NCBI RefSeq assembly: GCF_000143415.4
Contig: NW_003314427.1
Location: forward strand, 142,408-206,407
Length of the DNA stretch: 64,000 nt
DNA from: Selaginella moellendorffii
Taxonomy: Eukaryota > Streptophyta > Lycopodiopsida > Selaginellales > Selaginellaceae
Reading direction: 5' to 3'
Part shown: positions 21,406 through 33,119 of the stretch, in pieces
Position numbering within the stretch: position 1 is the first letter of the stretch
Layout of the letters: each line of letters begins with the position of its first letter
The notes under the pieces: model-generated
Told to the model about the DNA's origin: nothing
What the model saw: the letters and a program-made list of their open reading frames with translations, nothing else
Databases searched by the model: none
Position numbers and translations under genes: made by a program

Positions 21406-22310
21406 ATGGATTGGGTGATTAAGTTTGCTGTTCTTTGCTCATTTCTAGCTCTTTCTGCAGAATCATACACAATAAACACCCTTTCCACAGATGATATTCG
21501 CATCAACCCAGAAGCCATGCACGATGCTATCAAGCTCTTCTCTGGCGAGGAGTATTACCCAGTTGGATCCGCTTTCATCGATTTCGTGACCGTCACGAAC
21601 AACGTTGTGGTCAACTTTATCTTCTTTGTGTATGAAGGAGGCCAGGTCCCAGATTACTGCCGAGTAGGAGCCGATGGACAGCATTACATTCGTGGAAGAG
21701 TTCTCCAGGCCACCCTTCGGAATATTCTCTACTATTGCACAAACCAGATGCTCCTCTATGGAGCTAGCAAGATGTTATCAGTGTGGGGATAGACTATGTG
21801 ATTGCGCACATTGAGCAAGGTCCCACTCTTGATTTTTACTATGATTATTCCAATACTTCAGTTGAAACAATGGAGGACTCTTCTAGAACATCAGTGCATG
21901 GTTTACCACGTAGAAGTTGCGTGACTCGATTCACAACGCTGGACAGTGGCTTCTACAATTTGCTTCCAAAGGGCTATCGCTTGACCACATCAAATAATTA
22001 CTATAGTTTGGAGGTGGAGGACGATTGTAGTGTGGCAGTCAAAGCTGGTGGCAAAGAGATCTGGAGGAATGGCTATCCGCGGCTCAGAGATGTGAATTGT
22101 GGCCTCAGAATCCAAACGGATGGAAACATGGTTATGTTTGAGCGATCGAGTAAAAGAGTGATCTGGGCTGTGAACAAGCTCTGTCAAGGTCTTTGCTATA
22201 CTTTCCTTACCATCCAGGACGATGGAAATGCTGTGCTCTACCATGTATATAAACATAGCACCGAGATGACACTTGTGTGGGATTCGAAAACATATCATAA
22301 GTACAAATAA
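21406..22310 (+). pseudogene. Secreted GNA (bulb-type) lectin-domain protein, broken by one frameshift
   Basis: The N terminus (MDWVIKFAVLCSFLALSAES) is a classic signal peptide. Residues about 22-125 form a domain I do not recognise. The frame from 21406 stops at 21790. Another frame continues without loss from about 21774 (DVISVGIDYVIAH) to 22310, so a single small indel near 21768-21775 separates them. The second part has a B-type lectin fold signature: LRIQTDGNMVMF and TIQDDGNAVLY, imperfect versions of the QxDxNxVxY mannose-binding box (the second lacks a residue in the usual order). No intron is needed. Either it is a recent pseudogene or the sequence has a base error; the rest looks intact. 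Confidence 0.7.
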
Positions 22311-22381
22311 TATAAGAAAAGAATGGTCATCTTGTCTCAATACTTTTCTCGCCCAACCCCTCACCGCGAGCGTTTGCTTGT

Positions 22382-22494
22382 GCTATAGGTCTGGCTGTTC
22401 GTATGATTCCTGGCAGGCCACGATGGGATTCTTCCAGAGGATGCAGCAAGAAGGTATGGCACCGAGCCGAGTAACTCTTCTCACCGTCGGGTGA
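22382..22494 (+). pseudogene. Fragment of a pentatricopeptide-repeat (PPR) gene
   Basis: A short frame encodes SWQATMGFFQRMQQEGMAPS followed by RVTLLTVG, matching the second helix and linker of a plant PPR motif (FxxMxxxGxxPxxVTxxxxL). It has no flanking motifs and ends in TGA. Four loose AAATCAGT repeats follow (22496-22600). Confidence 0.5.
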
Positions 22495-22677
22495 GAAATC
22501 AGTCAGCATGGGAGCGTCCAATCGAGAGCATGAACAAATCAGTCAGCGCCCAAGTGCGAACACGAAGAAATCAGTTAGTGTGGAGAAGACGACCAAATCA
22601 GTGGAGTGCCAACTTGGAACACTGTTGGCATGGACTGGCAGGTAGGGATGTGTGCTGTGTTCAGCTTAGCAGCTGAG

Positions 22678-22703
22678 TTAACGGGCAAGCCACAGCCCGT
22701 TAA
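22678..22703. other. Perfect 9-bp-stem inverted repeat upstream of the Crinkler-like gene
   Basis: TTAACGGGC (22678-22686) and GCCCGTTAA (22695-22703) are separated by 8 bases. It lies 86 bp before the ATG at 22789. It could be a hairpin or a symmetric binding site; no function is known. Confidence 0.4.
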
Positions 22704-22788
22704 TGCTCCACCTTTGGAACGCCAGCTCCTCTTCAGGTGAAACCGCTGCCGGGGAAAGGCGATTTAGGGTTCTCCTGGTCCAAAGACG

Positions 22789-24341
22789 ATGGAAGACGAT
22801 GGGCTGGATGATCTCTTTAAGAATCGACGTATAGGGGTGGCCACCATTTCCAGAATCCGAGATCTAGATCTGAAAGCACAGGATTTGCTGCTTCTGTCAC
22901 CTCAGTTTTTGGCAGAGCTGTGCCAAACTGTGGGAGCATCTGATGACGAGAGGTTCAAGATTTTTGCTGCCGTGAGTGCAGCACAACAATCCGCAGTGAC
23001 GGGAATCTACGGATTTGGTAAGCAATCAAGCCCGTTGTTGCCTGGCTGATGTATTTTGTTTCCGGTTCGCAATCGGAAAGTTTGAACGCGCGTTTATACA
23101 TTTCTGAAAGAACAGATCTGTTGGAAAAGCTTGAGAGTCTTGTTCGCAAAGAACGACCAGTCATCGTGCGAGCCCCTCCTCAAAGTGGTAAAACGTCTCT
23201 TCAAAAGACAGAACCGAATCGAAATTCAGCGACGTGTTCTGCATCAGCCTTGCAGGCATCAGTGGCCACAGTTTCGAGTATATGTGGCATCAGCACTATC
23301 CTCGTGAGTACTCAAGAAAGACTGTTTATTTTATTCTCTGTGACATGTCTTTCATATCTTGCAGATGTTCCAATCGAGAGGCTCAACAGCAGCGAGCCTA
23401 CACTTATACTTGTTGACGAAGGGCAGAGTGGGTTTCATGCTCCTGATATAACTCTATGGGCCAAGATTAAATCAGCGCAAGCCGGTGGTATGCTGCATAT
23501 TGTGCTCGTCTCCAGCGTTGCGAGTGACAAGGATGATACTGACGTACCTCCAACACCAATTATATTTCAACCAAGTTGCGCTGTGACTCGCATGTAACGG
23601 TGAAGCTTAGAATTATTCGCATGTAACTTGCGTGATTATCCTGAATGCAGGCTGCAACATGATTGTGAATCTTCGGGTCTTTCTCTCCAGTTTTCAAATG
23701 CTGAATGCATGGAGTTATGGCAGAACTGGTGCAAATTCTGTGGATTTGTACCCAGCAACAACGATATCCTCTACTACATGATGATGGAGGTTGGAGATAG
23801 ACAACCAGGGCTCATGACACACATGCTTGACTGGCTTGTGAGGGGAATGTTCAATGACAAAAATCGGGCAGATTGTGAGGAGTTTGCTAAGAAGGAATTG
23901 CTTTCTGATGGAATCGCTATCTGAGATTCGAAGTATCTGCACGTAAGTAAAACTAGACGCCTGATTTGATGTGATTTGGTTTGTGTTCAGGTTTCGTCAT
24001 AGGTACTGGCAACCAGAGTTATGCGGGTATCCTCTCCAAATTATTAAGATCTAGTTCAGTAAGTGTCAATTTTCATGTTTCCAATTTAACTTTTCACTGC
24101 AGGCTCTGGGTTTTGTGAAGAAAACAGAGCTGTCATCGGAAGACCTTAGTGCTGCAAATATGCTGTTGAGAAGGGGTCAATTGGTGAGGACCAAAGCCCA
24201 TGAACTTTATGTTCCCTTTGCCTTTGCATTGTCACTATTTTGCATCTTTATGTGCCACTGCAACATTAATGCTGCCAAAGCTTCAAACAATGTGCATTGA
24301 GAGCTTTCTGGTCCATGTGATTCAAAGGATGAGTGCAGGAT
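22789..24341 (+). pseudogene. Crinkler-like P-loop NTPase gene, 5' portion (decayed and split by retrotransposons)
   Basis: ATG 22789 opens a helical N-terminal domain (DDLFKNRRIGVATISRIRDL, AELCQTVGAS). A P-loop reads APPQSGKTS (about 23170-23200, first Gly replaced by Ala), and a Walker B strand reads PTLILVDEGQ (about 23398-23428). Further conserved-looking parts are at 23628-23924 (GDRQPGLMTHMLDW) and 24115-24336. Donor/acceptor pairs are visible at 23018, 23312-23365 and before 24115. At least two frameshifts are needed (between 23205 and 23235, and between 23575 and 23640), so the gene is broken. The order NTPase then PD-(D/E)xK-like nuclease (the latter at 36577-36881) is that of Crinkler-RHS-type proteins, described widely in eukaryotes as effectors or conflict proteins. 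Assignment is by motif order and style, not by search. The Ty3 insertion at 24342 ends this part. Confidence 0.55.
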
Positions 24342-24578
24342 TATTATGATCCGACGCAAAAAGACAAAGATTTAGCCACCCTAAACTATACTATGCCACC
24401 TTTTACAGTTCTTCACCACTCAACTACCCCTAAGCTACTTCAAAAGCTCCATTGTGCCGCTGCTCCACTATGAACCTTAAGGTAGGTTAAATCCTTTACT
24501 AAGCTTAACATGCCTTAATATACCCTTAAGCCTCCTTTTGACTAATGTTGACCATGTGGTCAAAGTTGGCGTCTAACA
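24342..24578 (-). repeat. 3' LTR of the Ty3/gypsy element
   Basis: 237 bp; pairs with 36232-36445. The first base pair of the plus-strand end is mutated (TA instead of TG). The right-hand end is GTCTAACA. Confidence 0.85.
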
Positions 24579-24599
24579 ATTCTTTCCCCCTCCCCCCCC

Positions 24600-25655
24600 A
24601 ACAAAGTCTTTGTCCCAAGGATGAGTTGTACTAGTGATCATTTTTTTTGGGGAACCTTGCTCAAGCTCCTGGTCCATCTTCCACAGCTGTATGTATTAAG
24701 GAGGCATTGGGCTCGTCACTCCAAGATAGTACACCTTTCAACTAGCTGACATAAAATACTGGATGAATTTTCACCTCAGCTGGTAGCCGCACCCGATAAG
24801 CCACTTTACCAATGCACTCCAGCACTTCATATGGATTAGCATATCAATGGGAAAGTTTATCACTCTTCCCTGTCCGTAAAGGCACCAAAGTGTTCTGCCG
24901 CTCACTTGATGGAAAGATCACTCCCACAAAGACGAGATCACCCACTTTATATTCCTGGAATTGGTGATGCTCATTAGCAAACTTCTCCATTCTATCCTGA
25001 GCTGCTTGCAAATTCTGTTTGCACACCACCAAAATCTCATCAAGTTCTGTGGCAAGATCAGTCACCTTGGAATCAAGTTTATCTTGAACCTCCTTACTCA
25101 AATGCAATCCCAACTCCACCGCTGTTTGGGGATGCCTTCCAAACATGGCAAAGTAAGGACTTAGCTTGGTTCCACTGTGTTAGCTATTATTATAAGAAAA
25201 TTGCACTAACGGAAGATATAAATCCCATTGTGACAAATGCTATAACGTAGCATATCCTCCACCATCTGATTCACACGCTTGGTTTGCCCATCCATCTGAG
25301 GATGATCTCCACTCGAGAGTTTCAAAGTCACTCGCATAGCCTTTGCAAAGCTCTTTCAAAATCCACTGGTGAACTTTGAATCTCGATCACTAATGATATC
25401 TTTCTAATGAAAAACCTTCTCCAAGTAAACTATAACCAAGTTTGAGGCAGTGACAGTTTTCTGAAGAGCCAACAACCACACATACTTTGTCAATCGATCC
25501 ACTATAACCCATACTTGCTCCTATTGCCTTTGTGTTCGTGGTACACTTGAGTAATTAACGCATCCACCCGTGGCAAATATACACGGCTATTGTAGTAGAG
25601 AATCCCATCCACCAATGAAAAAAGGGCTGCCATTTGGTCTTGCAAAGAGGCCACC
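24600..25655 (-). pseudogene. Ty3 integrase, C-terminal portion (decayed)
   Basis: The minus strand encodes a frame at 25146-24844 with FGRHPQTAVELGLHLSKE, QDRMEKFANEHH and YKVGDLVFVG, typical of the integrase end and the GPY/F approach. Stops interrupt the region upstream (25150-25655), where the zinc-binding and DDE parts should be. The frame upstream of the inserted element (33120-33160) joins this one in register. Confidence 0.75.
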
Positions 25656-25660
25656 TCAAC

Positions 25661-27493
25661 TGTAAGCGACTAAATTTTCCATTCTACTTTAGTCACTTAA
25701 CCACACCTTTGACCACTTGGAGGAGTCTCATTCACAACCTCCATAAGTCCAATTCAGGACTTGGGGCTTGCTAGCCCCAGGAATGACATCCATGCCACTC
25801 AACACTGGCACCTGGTCCAAGTGCTCTACGTGTCCGATCCCATGACCGACACTCAAAGGTACCACCGATATGGCAGCCCGTTACGCTAAGGCCATGCCCA
25901 ATCACCTTTGCCACACTGTAGTCCAATACCACTTGCATCACAGTCTTGGCTCTCCAAGACTGGGCCAACCATCCGTGAGTGGTCATCTCAGATCCACTCC
26001 TTAGCATCCTTAGGATGCCCACCGACACGGGGAACAGCCTTCCCCAATGTCCCTCTGTCAGTCCCCCCTAAGTCCCTTTCTGCCCCTGGCCGTGTTTGCC
26101 AACACTGCCACTGGATCGAGGCCCACAGGCCCGACCACTAAGTCCCACGGTCCTCTAGAACTTCCTCACCACACGACTGTGTCCTTGGTCACTACCCCAG
26201 AGGACTACTCCTCTTCCTTTCCACAGTCTGGGCCTTTGGGACAACATTTCGGAACACCGTGGCTTTACGCGAGCCACCTGGGTACTCTCCCCGCCTTCTG
26301 CCCTTGGGTGCTCTAGCCATGGGCTTAGAGCGAGGTTCCATTGAGCCACGCCTGGTATCCAAGTAGGTAGTGCCACCCACACTTGGACTGGGAGCATCGG
26401 CCAGTCGATCTCCCGGGGGAACTAGAGCCGGCTCTTGAACACTTCACCAAGCTACCCTGCTTGTCGGTCCGTGTTCACTCTAGTCTTGGACTTCCCAGTG
26501 GGCAGCTCATCACCCAACACTGGGTCCGGCCTTCCTGGGCCAAACTGGCCTTTCCTGGCCAAACTGGCTCCACTGCAGTCCTCCCCCCTACTATACTTTT
26601 GGAGCTCACCAAACCCCCCAGGGTCTGGGAGACGAACGCTTTGGGCTTTCACCCTCTTAGGCTCCAGACTCGGACTCGGACTCGAACTCGGACTCGGACT
26701 CGGACTCGGACTCGGATTCGGACTCGGACTCGGGCTCGGGCTCGGTCTTGGCCTCGGCCTCGGTCTCGGTCTCGGTCCCGATCTTGGTCTCGGTCTCAGT
26801 CTCGGTCCCGGTCTCGGTTCCGGTCTCGGTCTCGACTTCGGACTCCATCTCGGACTCCATCTCGGACTCCATCTCGGACTCCATCTCGGGTCCATCTTGG
26901 GTCCATCTCGGACTCCATCTCGGACTCCATCTCGGGTCCATCTCGGACTCCATCTCGGACTCCATTTCGGGTCCATCTCGAGTCCACCTCGAACTCCATC
27001 TTGGACTCCATCTCGGACTCCATCTCGGGTCCATCTCGGACTCCATCTCGGACTCCATTTCGGGTCCATCTCGAGTCCACCTCGAACTCCATCTCGGACT
27101 CCATCTCGGACTCCATCTCGGGTCCATCTCGGACTCCACTTTGGACTCCAACTCGGGTCCATCTCGGGTCCACCTCGGACTTCATCTCGGACTCCATCTC
27201 GGACTCCATCTCGGGTCCATCTCGGACTCCATCTCGGACTCCATCTCGAGTCCATCTCGGACACTCCCACGTGTCATGTGTTGGTCCTTTTGGGTCCCTT
27301 TTTGGAGCCTTGCCTTTTGCTCGCTTCGTGCTCGTTCCTCGAGCACTTCGTTGGGAGTTCCACTCCCGCTCTTGACTTTTCAAGTCGGAGCTTTTGGTCC
27401 AAACGTGTTACGCTCGTTTGGCTCTCGCTTCGGCCACTACCATGTGGCGCCCTTCCGGCTCCACTTTGGGGCCTAGGGATTTTGTGTCTCACA
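25661..27493 (-). repeat. 3' LTR of the LARD-like element, with 12-bp tandem array
   Basis: 1833 bp. The array of CTCCATCTCGGA-type units runs from about 26663 to 27262. The long ORFs through it on both strands are not genes. Confidence 0.9.
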
Positions 27494-30400
27494 ACTCCAC
27501 CACCCATAGATGAAGTTCGATGTCCTCATCGAACGGTAAACCCTTTCATAAAGTAACACCCACATGTGTTACCATTTCCATCTTTGGCACCTAGCCAATC
27601 TTTGTCTATGGTTTGACATCAAAGGCTCACCATGCCTTGTCCCTCTTGTGCAACTCCACTTCCCATCCTAGGAAGTTCTCTACTCGAGGGCACCATCATC
27701 CTCTCTTCTATTTCGTGCCAAAGTTCCAGTTATCATGCTTTGTGCTAGGGCTGTTCATGGCCGTATCATTTGGCTACCTTACCGCTCCCTCCCTTGGAGC
27801 TTCCACTTTTGCCAACTCGGAGCATTTCGGAATCCCTCCTTGGAAACACACTTCCTTTCCCGCAACTTGTTAGCGTCCAACACATTAGTGTTCCTCCCCT
27901 AACTTTGTCATTTGGATTCCTTCCAAGGGATTCCACAGCCCTATCTTGGCCACTCATCTTTTGCTCCTATCCGTTGATTGTTGCACCAAGCAACATCAAA
28001 TCTCTACCTCCCTCCTTGAGGTATTGTTTCGGTTCCATAGCAAAGACTCTTCTTTGCCAAGTTTGGAGGATGTTCACCCCTAGTACGTCTCTTTAGCATC
28101 TTCTGCTATGGGCTCTATCCACGGCCCAACTTCGTGACCCTCCCATGGGTCTTTTATAGAGACTACTTTCCTCGGACTCACTATGCCATCTCACGGACAT
28201 AGTTTATTTCCCTTAGGTGCTCTTCCCACTTAGTCATCACGACCAAGCCACACCACCTTAAACAGTTCAATTTCAACATTTTGAACCAGGAACTTCATTC
28301 CTTAGCCAACCAAGGACCTTGTCCTTATCTGGCCATAAGATCACCTAGTGATCTCACCTTGGCATCTTAACAGAGTTGTCAAGAGGTACTTGGTCTTCTA
28401 GACCTCCAAGTTGTTGACTATAACCCCGGGGGCATCCCCCACACTTGGCGGTGCACCCAAGCCAGCCCTTACGGCCAAGGGTTCATAGCAACTGAGATTA
28501 GGTGTCCCCATCTCACTCACCACGACCTTGGTGCCACTTGCACCAAAGCGTTCAAGTTAGATATGCTGAGCTTTCACACTAAACAATATAACCGTGCATC
28601 ATGACTCCGAGGCATCCCTCGCTTGGCGGTGTGCCCAAACCAGTCTCCCCACTGAGAGTCCATGACCACCGAAATATGAGTGTCCTCATATTCCAAACCA
28701 TCACCACGCCCTAGTGATTTGGGACTCGAACCCAAGCACTAGAGGGTCGGGACTCGAACTCAACCTCCGTATATGCATCTACGGACGGCATCACACAAGA
28801 TGCCTGGCATGACTCCCCACGCCGGTGCACCAACTTATTTTTAAAGCGCGCTACAGATCACAGCTTAGGAACCTAGTTCCTCCACACTGCCAAGTCCTCT
28901 CACTTGACATGTCTGTGATCATGCATGGACTCCTCCATGCTCAGCCCCATGGCCCACCCTTTTTGAAGTTATCACCTTCAACTAGGGTATTTGTTCCCCC
29001 GACGTGCCAATCTCGCTTGGCAAGTCCTCCGACCACTATAACATGGTTCCTGCATAAGCGTGAAAGTCCTTGACTATCGACTTTCGTTCAAAGCCCTCTC
29101 TTTGAACACTCGGGAACTACTTCCCTAACCTTGATAGCCTTGCCTCATAGCAAGCTTCAAGACCACGCTTCTGCTGCGCCACTCTGATTTCGCGCGTTCC
29201 ATGAACCATTTACACTTGGCCTTTCTAGGTACTAAGCTACCTAGAATCGTCTTTGGGAACCTTGAAGGAACTCTGTCCCTCAGCTTGCTAAGGCCTCCCT
29301 TTTTGCAAGCCTTCCAAATGCCACATAGTCTAACATGGACAATTCCATATTTTAGACTCTCCATGGCATCACGGTTGCTAGCGGCAACACCCTCGAGCCC
29401 CCACTTGATTCTCCACTCCCAGCTGGCATAACCAACCTTGGTTATGCCCTTTGATTTCTATGGTTCAGTTCCATCCCAATACTACTTGCCTTTTAGCCCC
29501 ATATGTTTCCTTTGGTTATTCTCCTCCAGACCAGGAGGATAGCTTTGCACTTTCTATCATGCCTTAGCAAGTATTCTTAAGGATGAACCTACCCAATAGC
29601 CCAGGGAGTGGTTCCTCAATCCAGGTATGCTCACTTTATAATCCCACACACTGGGATTACATTGTTGCTTATGGGCCTTTACATGCCCATCACTAACCTT
29701 GCCAAAATTCCATTTTTGGCTTTGTCCAACTCGGGTAGACAGTCCTCTCCTGTCTCCGCAACCTTGGATAGCACCTTCTATCCATCATTCGCTAGGGACT
29801 TAATCCCTTGGGCTTTATCCATTGCCCTCGCGACATCAAACACCACCTTCTGGTGTTCTAGAGTGTCCGGGTGTCCCAATGATGGCTTTCTTGACAATGA
29901 GTATTTCCTTTTACGACATTGACTTACTATATCGCAACACAAGCAACTTATCCCCCGTAAGGGTATATCCAACTTCCCTATGCTATTAAGAAGTTTTGGG
30001 TAGCTACCTTCTACCCGTTTAACCAGTTATATTGCACCTCTTGCTTAGTTGCCTCATAGTTGTCAAGTCCTACAACTCATTGTTTGGTGCTTTCACACCT
30101 CCATCATTATCTAGGTCACCACACTCCAACTGCATGCTCTGCAGCTTAGGCTATGCTATTCCCATTTCCATTGGGATTCCTTTGACAAGGGGTTCTCATG
30201 AACCCACCAACATAGCCTCAAGGTATCACACCTTGGCACATTTGGTGTCTCCACACCATCGGCTCCACGAGCCTACCTCTATGACATTTCCCCTTTGTGT
30301 CTAAGTCTTTTGCCAAGACCAACACCGCTCTTTCTCATGCCAACCATCCGTTAACACTGCACCATAGAGGTCACACACAACTTCATGTCAAAGTTTTTTT

Positions 30401-31305
30401 CTTCTGGGAACACCTTTCCCATAACTTTAGCATGGCATATTTTGCCATCGATGAGATACCCTCTGTTCTCATCCTTGGATCTTATGATCCCCCCCCCCCA
30501 TCCTTTGTGGGGTACAACACACCTCAGTCCAAATGCTTCCATCAGTCCTTTTAGGACCATCCGTTGACTCTACTTGAGTCATCCAGCAGTTTTGGACTTG
30601 GTTAATCCACAGACCCGTAAGGTCCTACTTGTGAGGCACTAGCTCACTGGAATACACTTCTTGCATTCCTGTCCTACTCAAAAGGACTATTTTCACAAGT
30701 GTTACTCCGACACTTGATTTTGTTCTCTGGGGGCAACCTTTGCCCCTTAGGACTACTTGTCCATGTGATGAGAACACCAACTCATCCACTTAATACACCC
30801 CCAACTCCTGGGGTTGTTCCAGCATTTATTAGAGGTAGCCCCGGCTACCTTTTCAAGGACTTGAGTCCTCTTCCGTATTTGACCTCCCACGGTCATTACT
30901 TCTGGTCTCACATTCATGAGCACCAACCTCAACTATATGAGGAAAATCTTGTGACTCCTTTATTGCTTTGGAGTCTTTATCTTTCCCGTGATCCCAACTG
31001 TAGTTGTTTACCACAACTACATTAGCCAGTTTACTAAGTCAAACGCTCATCTGGATCACATCCTCAACTCTTTGAGGAAAACCATTTACTGTTCCCAAGA
31101 TCCCAAAGTCGTTCCATTATTGGCCCTTTTCTATCCACCACCTCATCTACTAGTTCACACATGAACTGTAATGGAGAGCCATGTCTTCCCGACTTGCTAC
31201 TCCTCAAGGATAGGCCCACTCCTCGGACCTTCCGATGCCAACACTAGTGGTGATATACTTGAGCACCAATAAAAGTCGGACTAAAGAACAGCTCCGATAC
31301 CAAGT
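27494..31305 (-). other. Interior of the LARD-like element: no coding capacity seen
   Basis: Pyrimidine-rich on the plus strand, with many short frames under 110 codons and no gag, protease, RT, RNase H or integrase motif in any frame I read. A run of nine C occurs at about 30490. Confidence 0.7.
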
Positions 31306-33114
31306 TGTAAGCGACTAAATTTTCCATTCTACTTTAGTCACTTAACCACACCTTTGACCACTTGGAGGAGTCTCATTCACAACCTCCATAAGTCCAATTC
31401 AGGACTTGGGGCTTGCTAGCCCCAGGAATGGCATCCATGCCACTCAACACTGGCACCTGGTCCAAGTGCTCTACGTGTCCGATCCCATGACCGACACTCA
31501 AAGGTACCACCGATATGGCAGCCCGTTACGCTAAGGCCATGCCCAATCACCTTTGCCACACTGTAGTCCAATACCACTTGCATCACAGTCTTGGCTCTCC
31601 AAGACTGGGCCAACCATCCGTGAGTGGTCATCTCAGATCCACTCCTTAGCATCCTTAGGATGCCCACCGACACGGGGAACAGCCTTCCCCAATGTCCCTC
31701 TGTCAGTCCCCCCTAAGTCCCTTTCTGCCCCTGGCCGTGTTTGCCAACACTGCCACTGGATCGAGGCCCACAGGCCCGACCACTAAGTCCCACGGTCCTC
31801 TAGAACTTCCTCACCACACGACTGTGTCCTTGGTCACTACCCCAGAGGACTACTCCTCTTCCTTTCCACAGTCTGGGCCTTTGGGACAACATTTTGGAAC
31901 ACCGTGGCCTTACGCGAGCCACCTGGGTACTCTCCCCGCCTTCTGCCCTTGGGTGCTCTAGCCATGGGCTTAGAGCGAGGTTCCATTGAGCCACGCCTGG
32001 TATCCAAGTAGGTAGTGCCACCCACACTTGGACTGGGAGCATTGGCCAGTCGATCTCCCGGGGGAACTAGAGCCGGCTCTTGAACACTTCACCAAGCTAC
32101 CCCGCTTGTCGGTCCGTGTTCACTCTAGTCTTGGACTTCCCAGTGGGCAGCTCATCACCCAACACTGGGTCCGGCCTTCCTGGGCCAAACTGGCCTTTCC
32201 TGGCCAAACTGGCTCCACTGCAGTCCTCCCCCCTACTATACTTTTGGAGCTCACCAAACCCCCTAGGGTCTGGGAGACGAACGCTTTGGGCTTTCACCCT
32301 CTCAGGCTCCAGACTCGGACTCGGACTCGGACTCGGACTCGGACTCGGACTCGGACTCGGATTCGGACTCGGACTCGGGCTCGGGCTCGGTCTTGGCCTC
32401 GGCCTCGGTCTCGGTCTCGGTCCCGATCTCGGTCTCGGTCTCGGTCTCGGTCCTGGTCTCGGTTCCGGTCTCGGTCTCGACTTCGGACTCCATCTCGGAC
32501 TCCATCTCGGACTCCATCTCGGACTCCATCTCGGGTCCATCTTGGGTCCATCTCGGACTCCATCTCGGACTCCATCTCGGGTCCATCTCGGACTCCATCT
32601 CGGACTCCATTTCGGGTCCATCTCGAGTCCACCTCGAACTCCATCTCGGACTCCATCTCGGACTCCATCTCGGGTCCATCTCGGACTCCATCTCGGACTC
32701 CATTTCGGGTCCATCTGGGGTCCACCTCGGACTCCATCTTGGACTCCATCTCGGGTCCATCTCGGACTCCACTTTGGACTCCAACTCGGGTCCATCTCGG
32801 GTCCACCTCGGACTTCATCTCGGACTCCATCTCGGACTCCATCTCGGGTCCATCTCGGACTCCATCTCGAGTCCATCTCGGACACTCCCACGTGTCATGT
32901 GTTGGTCCTTTTGGGTCCCTTTTTGGAGCCTTGCCTTTTGCTCGCTTCGTGCTCGTTCCTCGAGCACTTCGTTGGGAGTTCCACTCCCGCTCTTGACTTT
33001 TCAAGTCGGAGCTTTTGGTCCAAACGTGTTACGCTCGTTTGGCTCTCGCTTCGGCCACTACCATGTGGCGCCCTTCCGGCTCCACTTTGGGGCCTAGGGA
33101 TTTTGTGTCTCACA
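31306..33114 (-). repeat. 5' LTR of the LARD-like element, with 12-bp tandem array
   Basis: 1809 bp, nearly identical to 25661-27493. The array at about 32309-32883 is a couple of units shorter. Confidence 0.9.
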
Positions 33115-33119
33115 TCAGC

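Larger units (their letters stand above)
25661..33114 (-). mobile_element. Large non-coding LTR retroelement (LARD-like), 7.45 kb, nested in the Ty3 integrase region
   Basis: LTRs are 25661-27493 and 31306-33114, with TG...CA ends. The target duplication is TCAAC (25656-25660) against TCAGC (33115-33119), one mismatch. The minus-strand primer site ACTTGGTATCGGAGCTGTTC lies just left of the right LTR (31286-31305). A purine stretch GGGTGGTGGAGT abuts the left LTR. The 3.8-kb interior (27494-31305) has only short open frames with no retroelement motifs, so it must rely on another element's proteins. The LTRs differ only by scattered bases and by array unit number, which suggests a fairly recent insertion. 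Confidence 0.9.

Noticed and set aside
27613-31025. Many 60-108 codon frames inside the LARD-like element
   Set aside because: No domain, no codon bias and no retroelement motif; they are expected by chance in pyrimidine-rich DNA.
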